Source: JBOGGX01 sp050744245 (GTDB lineage Bacteria; Actinomycetota; Acidimicrobiia; Acidimicrobiales; JBOGGX01). From it: a stretch of 11,027 bases of DNA. Positions 4,986 to 11,027 of this stretch are shown one piece after another. Every line of letters begins with the position of its first letter. Positions within the stretch are counted from its first letter, which is position 1. Under the pieces are notes generated by a model. The model searched no databases, had not been told where the DNA came from, and saw nothing but the letters and a program-made list of their open reading frames with translations. The translations under genes and the position numbers were made by a program. The stretch lies in contig JBOGGX010000012.1 in the NCBI GenBank assembly GCA_050744245.1, forward strand, positions 1-11,027, in the 5' to 3' direction.

Positions 4986-6203
4986 GTGGGGCACGCTCCG
5001 CTCACCGCGCCGACCGACGCTCGGGCCGCTCCGAGACCGCTCACCGTGGTTGCGCTGGCCGGGGCGGCGGTGGCCGTCGGCCACGGCTTCGGCCGGTTGA
5101 CCTATCCGTTCGTGCTGCCGGCGATGGTCGACGACCTCGTCGGGTCGTACTCCCGCGCCGGCGTGCTCGGCATGGCCAACCTCCTTGCCTACCTGGCCGG
5201 CGTGCTCCTCGTCATCCGCCTGTCGCCGCGGGTGGCGCTCACCCGCTTCATCAGGGTCGGGCTGACCGGGGTGATCGTCGGACTGGCCGTGCTCGCGGTG
5301 GCGCCGACCTACGGCGTGCTGCTGTTGGGCATGGCGCTGACGGGTGGCTTCAACGCCGCGATCTGGGTGCCCGCCTCGGCCCTCATCACCTCGGTCGTCC
5401 CCGCCCGCCACCGCGGGTTGGCCGCGGGCGCGTTGGGGATGGGGTTCGGGCTCGCCATCGTCTTCGCCGGGCAGCTGACGAGGGTGGTGCAGGCCCGGCA
5501 GGGTGACGGGGCCTGGCGGCCGATCTGGGCCGCCGCGGCCGCGGTCGGCGTCGTCGTCCTGGTGGCGATGACCGTCGGCCTCAGAGTCCGGACCGCGGCC
5601 CGGCCCAGCGGCCCCCCGGCACTCAGCGCGCTCCGCCGCCTCCCGGGCGCGGCCGCCCTCATCGTGAGCTATGCCGGGTTCGCCCTCGGCTATGTCGTGT
5701 TCTCCAGCTACCTCGTCGCCGCGTTGCGGGACGACGCCGGCTTCTCGGCCAGCCATGCCGCCGCGGTCTACAGCGTGGTCGGCCTCCTCGGGATCGTCGG
5801 CGGCGTCGTCGTGGGCCGGGTGTCTGATCGCCTGGGCCGGCGCAACGCGATCGCCGGCGCCCATCTGCTGATGGCGGGCAGCGCCCTGGCCGTCCTGCTC
5901 GGGGCCGAGCCGTGGGTGGTGCTGGCCGCGGCCAGCTTCGGGGTGTTCGCCAGCGGCATGCCGGCGGTGGTCGCGGCCTACATCGCCGACCACCTCGAGG
6001 CGGTGGCCGTCGCCGGCGCGCTCGGCTTCGTCACCATCGCGTTCGGGGTCAGCCAGACCCTGGGCCCACCCATCGGCGGCTGGCTGGCCGACTCCTCGAA
6101 CGCCTTCACGCTCACGTTTCTGCTGTCGGCCTCCGCGCACGTGGTTGGCGCGGCCGCGGCCCTCGCGCTGCCGGCCGACGCCCACGCCTCGCGGCCGGCC
6201 TGA
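4986..6203 (+). CDS. MFS transporter, YbfB/YjiJ-like
   Basis: The frame is open far upstream, but GTG 4986 is chosen. It starts just after the preceding stop and puts about 20 polar residues before the first hydrophobic helix (VVALAGAAVAVGHGFGRLTY). The product of 405 aa has about 12 predicted membrane helices, with a break in the middle (about residues 200-215, RTAARPSGPP). The N-terminal G-x-GFGRL-x-Y-x-F-x-LPAM motif (about 32-47) and overall size fit the YbfB/YjiJ branch of the major facilitator superfamily. The loop GRVSDRLGRR (second half) is the MFS loop motif. Substrate unknown; related proteins are predicted exporters. Its end converges with hutH, only 13 bases away. A role in histidine or urocanate transport is possible by location but not shown. 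Confidence 0.85.
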   Translation: MGHAPLTAPTDARAAPRPLTVVALAGAAVAVGHGFGRLTYPFVLPAMVDDLVGSYSRAGVLGMANLLAYLAGVLLVIRLSPRVALTRFIRVGLTGVIVGLAVLAVAPTYGVLLLGMALTGGFNAAIWVPASALITSVVPARHRGLAAGALGMGFGLAIVFAGQLTRVVQARQGDGAWRPIWAAAAAVGVVVLVAMTVGLRVRTAARPSGPPALSALRRLPGAAALIVSYAGFALGYVVFSSYLVAALRDDAGFSASHAAAVYSVVGLLGIVGGVVVGRVSDRLGRRNAIAGAHLLMAGSALAVLLGAEPWVVLAAASFGVFASGMPAVVAAYIADHLEAVAVAGALGFVTIAFGVSQTLGPPIGGWLADSSNAFTLTFLLSASAHVVGAAAALALPADAHASRPA

Positions 6204-6209
6204 GGCCGG
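6195..6209. terminator. Hairpin between converging MFS and hutH genes
   Basis: CCGGCC and GGCCGG pair perfectly, with the MFS stop codon TGA (6201-6203) as the 3-base loop. It lies 8 bases from the end of hutH on the other strand, so it may serve both genes as a two-way terminator. There is no T-run, and a 6-bp GC stem can arise by chance in such sequence. Confidence 0.35.
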
Positions 6210-6216
6210 GCGCCGG

Positions 6217-7749
6217 TCAGCCCAGCGGGCCGATCGCCTCGGTCACGGAGTCGAGGACCGCCCCCGATCGCACGAGTTCCTCGACCGCGGCCAGGTCTGG
6301 GGCCAGGAAGCGGTCGGCCCCGGGACCAGCCACGACCGAGCGCAGCCGATCGCGTGCCACCCCGGTGCCCTCGGCCGGCCGGAGCGGCGCCCGCAGGTCG
6401 AGCCCGGCCGCCGCGCACATGAGCTCGACGCCGATCACCCGGGCCACGTTGACGAGCACCCGCCGCAGCTTCCTGGCCGCGGGCCAACCCATGGACACGT
6501 GGTCCTCCTGCATGCCCGACGTGGGCACGCTGTCGACGCTGGCCGGGTAGGCGAGCTGGCGGCACTCGGCGACGAGGGCGGCCGCGGTGTATTGGGCGAT
6601 CATGAGCCCCGAGTTCACGCCCGGATCGTCGGCCAGGAACGCGGGCAGCCCGATCGATCGGGTCACGTCGAGCAGCCGGTCGACCCGGCGCTCCGATATG
6701 GCGGCCACGTCCGTGAGGGCGATGGCCAGGAAGTCGCAGGCGTACCCGAGCGGCGCGCCATGGAAGTTGCCGTTCGACTCCACCCGACCGTCGGGGAGCA
6801 CGACCGGGTTGTCGATGGCCGAGTCGAGCTCCCGGCCGGCGACGCCGACGGCGAACGCGAGCGTGTCCCTGGCCGCGCCGAGCACCTGCGGCGCGCAGCG
6901 CATCGAGTAGGCGTCCTGGACTCGTGGGTCGCCCAGCCGATGCGAGGCCACGATCTCGGAACCGGCGAGGAGCCGGGTGAGGTTCGCCGCGCTGGCCGCC
7001 TGACCGGGATGGGGCCGCAAGCCCTGGAGGTCGGGGGCGAAGGCCCGATCGGTTCCGAGGAGCGCCTCGACGCTCATCGCCGCGGCGATGTCGGCCGTGG
7101 CCAGGAGCCGGGTCGCGTCCTCGCCGGCCAGCACCAGCATGCCGAGCATGCCGTCGGTGCCGTTGATGAGCGCGATGCCCTCCTTGGCCTCGAGCGCGAT
7201 CGGCGTCAGCCCGGCCGCGGCCAACGCCGGACCGGCGGCGCCGATCCGGCCATCGGTGGTGCTGACCTCGCCCTCGCCCAGCAGCGCGAGTGCTGCGTGG
7301 GCCAGAGGGGCCAGATCGCCGCTGGCCCCGAGCGACCCGTACTCGGGGACGACGGGCGTCAGCCCGGCGTTCAGCAGCCCCAGCAGCCCCTTGGCGACCA
7401 GGGGCCGGACGCCGGAGTAGCCCATGGCGAGCGAGCGGGCCCGCAGCAGGATCATGGCCCTGACCACCTCGCGCTCGACGGGCGGGCCCAGGCCGGCGGC
7501 GTGAGAGCGGACGACAGAGTGCTGGAGCTGGCTGCGCTTCTCGGGCGGAACGCTCGTTCCGGCCAGGGCGCCGAAGCCGGTCGAGATCCCGTAGACGGGC
7601 TCGTCGCCGTCGGCCATCTGCTCGACCAGCCGCCGGGTGCCGGCCATCCGTTCCGCGGCCTCGGCCGCCAGCTCGACGGGCGCATCGGCCCGGGCCACCG
7701 CCGCGACCTCGGCCGGCGTGAGCCCCGGCCCCCGCACCATGACGGTCAC
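6217..7749 (-). CDS. hutH: Histidine ammonia-lyase
   Basis: HutH removes ammonia from L-histidine to give urocanate, the first step of histidine degradation, in the cytosol. The 510-aa product matches the family length. It contains the loop YGISTGFG (53-60), SHAAGLG with the histidine-lyase-typical Ser-His at 82-83, GSLGASGDLAPLAH with Ala-Ser-Gly (142-144) that forms the MIO electrophile, QDAYSMRC (278-285), GNFHG (327-331) and QEDHVSMG (414-421). All marks of an active enzyme are present. The start is GTG 7749, with GAGGAT about 9 bases upstream. Its GTG overlaps the stop of a 34-codon ORF (GTGA). It is the last gene of the minus-strand hut operon. The Ser-His pair favours histidine over phenylalanine as substrate. 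Confidence 0.95.
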   Translation of the reverse strand: MTVMVRGPGLTPAEVAAVARADAPVELAAEAAERMAGTRRLVEQMADGDEPVYGISTGFGALAGTSVPPEKRSQLQHSVVRSHAAGLGPPVEREVVRAMILLRARSLAMGYSGVRPLVAKGLLGLLNAGLTPVVPEYGSLGASGDLAPLAHAALALLGEGEVSTTDGRIGAAGPALAAAGLTPIALEAKEGIALINGTDGMLGMLVLAGEDATRLLATADIAAAMSVEALLGTDRAFAPDLQGLRPHPGQAASAANLTRLLAGSEIVASHRLGDPRVQDAYSMRCAPQVLGAARDTLAFAVGVAGRELDSAIDNPVVLPDGRVESNGNFHGAPLGYACDFLAIALTDVAAISERRVDRLLDVTRSIGLPAFLADDPGVNSGLMIAQYTAAALVAECRQLAYPASVDSVPTSGMQEDHVSMGWPAARKLRRVLVNVARVIGVELMCAAAGLDLRAPLRPAEGTGVARDRLRSVVAGPGADRFLAPDLAAVEELVRSGAVLDSVTEAIGPLG

Positions 7750-7850
7750 GGGTGCACCATCCTCGAATCACGCCAACTCACGTCACCGCCGAGCCAGGCG
7801 GCACCAGACGGGCTGGGTTGATGGTTCGCTCGCCCTGCGGGCTCACTCAT
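7746..7850 (-). CDS. Possible 34-aa ORF bridging hutI and hutH
   Basis: The 97-base gap between hutI and hutH is spanned exactly by an ORF. Its ATG overlaps the hutI stop (ATGA, 7847-7850), and its TGA overlaps the hutH start (GTGA, 7746-7749). The product starts MSEPAGRANHQPSPSG and contains WLGGDVSWRDSRMVHP; it is polar, with two Trp and no membrane segment. No family is recognised. The ORF could be translated by coupling from hutI and hand ribosomes on to hutH, or could be chance in GC-rich sequence. The gap also has a 5-bp stem (CCGCC 7786-7790 with GGCGG 7797-7801). Confidence 0.35.
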   Translation of the reverse strand: MSEPAGRANHQPSPSGAAWLGGDVSWRDSRMVHP

Positions 7851-9052
7851 TGCTCGCCTTCCTCGCTCACCAGCGCCCGCCCGCCCTTCCACACCCACCG
7901 GGGCGGCAGCCCGAGCTGCCAGGCGAACGCCCCTTCGTGCTCGGCGTCCCAGGCCACCAGGTCGGCGACCTGTCCGACGGCGACCGTGCCCCGCTCGGGC
8001 GCGTCGACCGCCGCCGCGCCGCCCGCCGTCGCCGCCACGAGAGCCTCGTCGACCGAGAGCCCGAGGACGTGGACGGCCAGACCGACGATCAGGCTCATGC
8101 TCGTCGTGCCCGACTGCCCTGGATTGTGGTCGCTGCCGAGCGCCAGCGTCGTTCCGTGGTCGAGCAGGAGCCGGGCACTGGGCACCCGCCGCATGGCCAG
8201 CGCCGTCACCGGGCACAGCGTGGCCACCACCCCCGCCGCCGCCAGGGCCCGCGCCTCCTCCTCCTCGGCGAAGAGCAGGTGGTCGGCCGAGACCGCGCCG
8301 ACCTCGGCGGCCAGTGCGCTTCCTCCGCTTCTTGCCAGCTCGTCGGCGTGGACCCGCGCCCGCAACCCGGCGGCGGCGCCGGCCGCCAGCACCCGCCGGG
8401 CCTGGGCCGGCGAGAAGTACCCGACGTCGCAGAACACGTCGACGAATCGGGCGCCGGCGCCGGCGGCCTCCGGGCACCAGGCCGCGACCTCGTCGATGTA
8501 GCCGTCGGCCCGGCCCTCGTGCTCCGGGCCGACGTCGTGGGCGCCGAGCAAGGTGACCTCGACCCTGGGCAGTCTGGGTGAGCGGGCCATCTGGGCCAGC
8601 AGCCGGACCGCGGTCAGCTCGCCGTGGCGCTCGAGGTGGTAGCCGGTCTTGGCCTCGACCGTGGTCGTCCCCTGGGCCAGCCACGACGCCAGCCGGGCCT
8701 CCACCAGCCAGGCCAGCTCCTCGCGGCTCGCCTCGCGTGTGGCCGTCACCGTCGAGCGGATCCCGCCCCCCGCGGCGACGATGTCGCCGTAGGTGGCGCC
8801 GGCCGAGCGCATGGCGATCTCGGCCAGCCGGTCACCGGCGTAGACCGGGTGGCTGTGGGCGTCGATCAGGCCCGGTGTGACGAGCGCGTCCTCGACGTCG
8901 ACGGTCTCTCCCGGTTCGATCGGGGGCCGCTCATCGGATCGTCCGATCCACGCGATGCGCTCGTGGTCGACCAGCACCGCGACGTCGGTGAGCACACCGG
9001 CCGCTGTGGACGTGAACAGCCGGCCGATGTTGGTGACGAGCATCGGGGTCAC
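7847..9052 (-). CDS. hutI: Imidazolonepropionase
   Basis: HutI hydrolyses 4-imidazolone-5-propionate to N-formimino-L-glutamate. The frame is open far upstream, but GTG 9052 is chosen because it overlaps the hutF stop as GTGA; ATG 9043 is an in-frame alternative. The 401-aa product has the usual length and amidohydrolase layout. A small N-terminal beta part is followed by PGLIDAHSHPVYAGDR with metal ligands His66 and His68, EAKTGYHL (133-140), LLGAHDVGPE (168-177), HADEL (235-239) with a metal-ligand His, SADHLL (255-260) and GSDHNPG with Asp308. The C-terminal GQVADLVAWD returns to the beta part. All key metal residues are present. Confidence 0.95.
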   Translation of the reverse strand: MTPMLVTNIGRLFTSTAAGVLTDVAVLVDHERIAWIGRSDERPPIEPGETVDVEDALVTPGLIDAHSHPVYAGDRLAEIAMRSAGATYGDIVAAGGGIRSTVTATREASREELAWLVEARLASWLAQGTTTVEAKTGYHLERHGELTAVRLLAQMARSPRLPRVEVTLLGAHDVGPEHEGRADGYIDEVAAWCPEAAGAGARFVDVFCDVGYFSPAQARRVLAAGAAAGLRARVHADELARSGGSALAAEVGAVSADHLLFAEEEEARALAAAGVVATLCPVTALAMRRVPSARLLLDHGTTLALGSDHNPGQSGTTSMSLIVGLAVHVLGLSVDEALVAATAGGAAAVDAPERGTVAVGQVADLVAWDAEHEGAFAWQLGLPPRWVWKGGRALVSEEGEQ

Positions 9053-10410
9053 GGGCCCGAGCCCGCGGGTGCGCCGATGCTGCGCCGCAACGCAGCTGGG
9101 ACGTCGTCGACGAGGAGGTGTCGCCCCTCCCGCACCACCAGTTGGCCGCCGACGACGACGTCGCTGACGTCGGTCGCGGTGGCGCAGAACACGATGGCTG
9201 CGGGCAGCGACGCAGGATCGCCCGCGGCCCCGGCCAGCCGCACCGACTCGAGCCCGACCGTCGTCAGGTCGGCCAGGCGCCCGACCGCGAGCCGGCCCGC
9301 CTCGGGCCAGCCCAGCGCCTCGGCCCCGTCCTCGGTTGCTGCGGCCAACAGGGCCTCGGGCGCGACGCCCCCCCGTTCCCTGTGCACCAGCCGTTCGTCG
9401 AGCTCGACCGCTCGCGCCTCCTCGAAGAGATCGATGACGGCGTGGCTGTCGGAACCGAGCGCGAGGGGGATGCCCTGCTCGGCCATGGCCCAGGCCGGGC
9501 CGACGCCGTCGGCCAGGTCGCGCTCGGTCGTCGGGCACAGGCACACGGCGCAGCCCTCGGCGGCCAGGAGGTCGAGGTCGGCCGCCGAGACGTGGGTGGC
9601 GTGGACCGCGGTGGCGAACGGCCCCAGTACTCCGTTGGCCGCCAGCAGCTCGGTGGGGGAGCAGCCGTGGGCGTCTTGGCAGGCGTCGTTCTCGGCCGGT
9701 TGCTCGGACAGGTGGACGTGAAGGGGCAGCCGGCCCGAGCTCGAGAGCGCAGCCGCGGCCTTCATCGACGCCGGATCGACGGCCCGCACGCTGTGGACGG
9801 CGACGCCGACCCGCGTCCGGTCGTCGCCGCCCCAATCCCGCTGGAGGGCGTCGACCCGGGCGGCCCAACGCTCGGAGTCGCCGTCGGAGAACCGTTCCTG
9901 CACCGGGTCGAGCGGCTCGCCGGCGAAGCCACCGCGGAGATACAGCGTGTCGAGCAGGGTGAGGCGGATGCCCGTGGCCCGGGCGGCCGACCGCACGGCC
10001 TCGCCCATGGCGTTGGCATCGTCGTACGCGGCCCCGCCCGGGCCGTGATGGAGGTAGTGGAACTCGCCGACCACGGTGATGCCGGCCATGGCCATCTCGG
10101 CGAAGCAGGCGGTGGCCAGCCGCTCGTAGCTCTGCGGGTCGAGGCGGGCGGCGACCGCGTACATCCGCTCGCGCCAGGCCCAGAAGTCGCCGGCCCCGGC
10201 GTGGGTTCGGCCCCGCAGCGCCCGGTGGAAGGCGTGCGAGTGGGCGTTGGCCAGCCCGGGCAGGGTCGCCCCCTCGAGCTGCACCGCACCGGTCGGGCGG
10301 GTCCCGCCCGCCACCACCCGGGTGAGCACGCCGTCCTCGACATCGAGCACCACGTCGGCCTCGAACCGCTCGCCGGTCCAGGCCCAGTCGGCGAAGAAGG
10401 TCAGGCCCAC
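9049..10410 (-). CDS. hutF: Formimidoylglutamate deiminase
   Basis: HutF converts N-formimino-L-glutamate to N-formyl-L-glutamate and ammonia, the branch of histidine degradation used by Pseudomonas and many actinobacteria. GTG 10410 has GAGGA 6-10 bases upstream and gives 453 aa, normal for the family; the frame is open further upstream but shows no homology there. Motifs: PGLANAHSHAFHRALRG (51-67) with metal ligands His57 and His59, EFHYLHH (116-122), LHVHLSEQ (230-237), HATHVS (270-275), LCPTTERDL (291-299) and LGSDSHA (318-324) with the catalytic Asp. The 5' end overlaps the M20 gene by 10 bases and the 3' end overlaps hutI by 4, so all are co-transcribed. Confidence 0.93.
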   Translation of the reverse strand: MGLTFFADWAWTGERFEADVVLDVEDGVLTRVVAGGTRPTGAVQLEGATLPGLANAHSHAFHRALRGRTHAGAGDFWAWRERMYAVAARLDPQSYERLATACFAEMAMAGITVVGEFHYLHHGPGGAAYDDANAMGEAVRSAARATGIRLTLLDTLYLRGGFAGEPLDPVQERFSDGDSERWAARVDALQRDWGGDDRTRVGVAVHSVRAVDPASMKAAAALSSSGRLPLHVHLSEQPAENDACQDAHGCSPTELLAANGVLGPFATAVHATHVSAADLDLLAAEGCAVCLCPTTERDLADGVGPAWAMAEQGIPLALGSDSHAVIDLFEEARAVELDERLVHRERGGVAPEALLAAATEDGAEALGWPEAGRLAVGRLADLTTVGLESVRLAGAAGDPASLPAAIVFCATATDVSDVVVGGQLVVREGRHLLVDDVPAALRRSIGAPAGSGP

Positions 10411-11027
10411 GCCAGGTCCTCGAGCACCGTGGTCAGGGCGGCGACGCCGGCCACGCAATCGTTGACGGTCGCCGACTCGGACGGCGTGTGGCTGGCGCCG
10501 GTCGGGTTGCGGACGAACAGCATCGCCGAGGGGACGTGGGCGGCGAGGATCCCGGCATCGTGCCCCGCCGCGGTGGGCAGCCTGGTGGTGGCGATGCCGG
10601 TCCCGGTCAGGCAGGCTTCGATGCGGTCGCTCATCCGCTCGTCGAAGGCAACGCCGGCGGTGCGGGAGTCGACCACCAGTTCGGCATCGACCCGATGCTC
10701 GGCGGCGACCCGATCGACCTGCTCGCCGACAACGGTGACGAAGTCGTCGAGGGTCGGGTCGTCGGCCGCCCGGGCATCGACGGTCGCCGTCACCCGACCG
10801 GCGATGGCGTTCGGCGAGTTGGGCTCGACCACCAGCCGGCCGACGGTGGCGACCATGCCGGCCTCGGCGGCCGCGGACCGGATCGCGAGCGTGCACTCGG
10901 CGGCGACGACGACCGGGTCGCGCCGATCGGCCAGCCGGGTGGTGCCGGCGTGGTTGGGCTCGCCCGTGAAGGTCATCCGCCAGCGACCGTGCGGCCAGAT
11001 GTCGGTGCCGATCGCGATCGGCACGCC
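10401..11027 (-). CDS. M20-family amidohydrolase (allantoate amidohydrolase/N-carbamoyl-amino-acid hydrolase-like), partial
   Basis: The gene enters from the right edge and its C-terminal 208 residues are seen. They include the lid/dimerisation domain (WRMTFTGEPNHAGTT, then RRDPVVVAAECTLAI), EPNSPNAIAGRVTATVDARA, the substrate and metal motif AAGHDAGILA, MLFVRNPTGASHTPSE with the late metal-ligand His, and the stop TGA 10401-10403. These are marks of the M20/M28-type hydrolases that cleave N-carbamoyl or allantoate amide bonds. Its 3' end overlaps hutF by 10 bases. A similar gene sits next to hutF in Streptomyces hut clusters. Since HutF makes N-formyl-glutamate and no HutG deformylase is visible, this enzyme could release formate and glutamate; that is inference. 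The N-terminal catalytic residues lie outside the window. Confidence 0.88.
   Translation of the reverse strand, partial: GVPIAIGTDIWPHGRWRMTFTGEPNHAGTTRLADRRDPVVVAAECTLAIRSAAAEAGMVATVGRLVVEPNSPNAIAGRVTATVDARAADDPTLDDFVTVVGEQVDRVAAEHRVDAELVVDSRTAGVAFDERMSDRIEACLTGTGIATTRLPTAAGHDAGILAAHVPSAMLFVRNPTGASHTPSESATVNDCVAGVAALTTVLEDLAWA

Noticed and set aside
4737..6185. 482-codon open frame on the minus strand opposite the MFS gene
   Set aside because: It is rich in Arg, Gly, His, Asp and Glu without a domain, as expected for the antisense of a GC-rich membrane protein gene whose twelve-helix product is clear on the plus strand.
5978..7771. 597-codon minus-strand frame overlapping hutH out of register
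   Set aside because: Arg/Gly/Ala-rich shadow of the hutH frame that also runs through the end of the MFS gene.
6145..7821. 558-codon open frame on the plus strand opposite hutH
   Set aside because: hutH shows every family motif on the minus strand. The plus frame is low-complexity Arg/Gly/Asp-rich and has no ribosome site.
9053..9868. Long upstream extension of the hutI frame
   Set aside because: The extension lies inside hutF, is Arg/Gly-rich and shows no homology. The GTGA overlap with the hutF stop fixes the start at 9052.

Overview
The window comes from a high-GC genome, most likely an actinobacterium. The grounds are strong GC bias at third codon positions, frequent GTG starts, very short gene gaps, GGAGG-type ribosome sites, a Clp-N-like protein paired with a small HTH protein, and a histidine-degradation operon in an arrangement known from Streptomyces (M20 amidohydrolase, hutF, hutI). 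No rRNA, complete tRNA or CRISPR array is visible.

Left part (1 to about 1893): lower GC and patchwork. It holds the tail of an unidentified gene, a truncated trypsin-like (S1) protease fragment that keeps the GDSGSP active-site serine region, an intact predicted lipoprotein gene, and about 520 bases without a convincing gene. That stretch carries hairpins, an imperfect direct repeat, and two abutting 11-bp repeats inside a 7-bp inverted repeat. It ends at the 3' half of a CAU-anticodon tRNA with no 5' half (1850-1893). The best reading is the right attachment site of an integrated element whose body lies to the left; the inner repeats would be candidate integrase arm sites.

Middle part (about 1900 to 4970): small chromosomal genes. 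On the minus strand are a two-gene unit (64-aa tryptophan-rich protein and 167-aa beta-rich protein, both with strong ribosome sites), a Clp-N-like gene coupled to a 67-aa HTH protein with a 7-bp inverted repeat at its start, and a pyridoxamine-phosphate-oxidase-fold flavoprotein. On the plus strand are a shortened VOC/glyoxalase protein and a short-domain plus membrane-anchor protein. The Clp-N-like gene carries two compensating frameshifts, the membrane protein one frameshift, and the VOC protein an apparent in-frame internal deletion. This is either local decay or base-calling error in GC-rich sequence.

Right part (4986 to the end): a YbfB/YjiJ-type MFS transporter on the plus strand converges on a minus-strand histidine-utilisation operon. 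The order of transcription is M20 amidohydrolase (cut by the window end), hutF, hutI, a possible 34-codon bridging ORF, then hutH. HutH deaminates histidine to urocanate, HutI opens imidazolonepropionate to N-formimino-glutamate, and HutF deiminates this to N-formyl-glutamate. The M20 enzyme is a candidate for the last step, since no HutG is seen here. Urocanase (hutU) is expected just beyond the right edge. The genes overlap by 4 to 10 bases, so translation is probably coupled.
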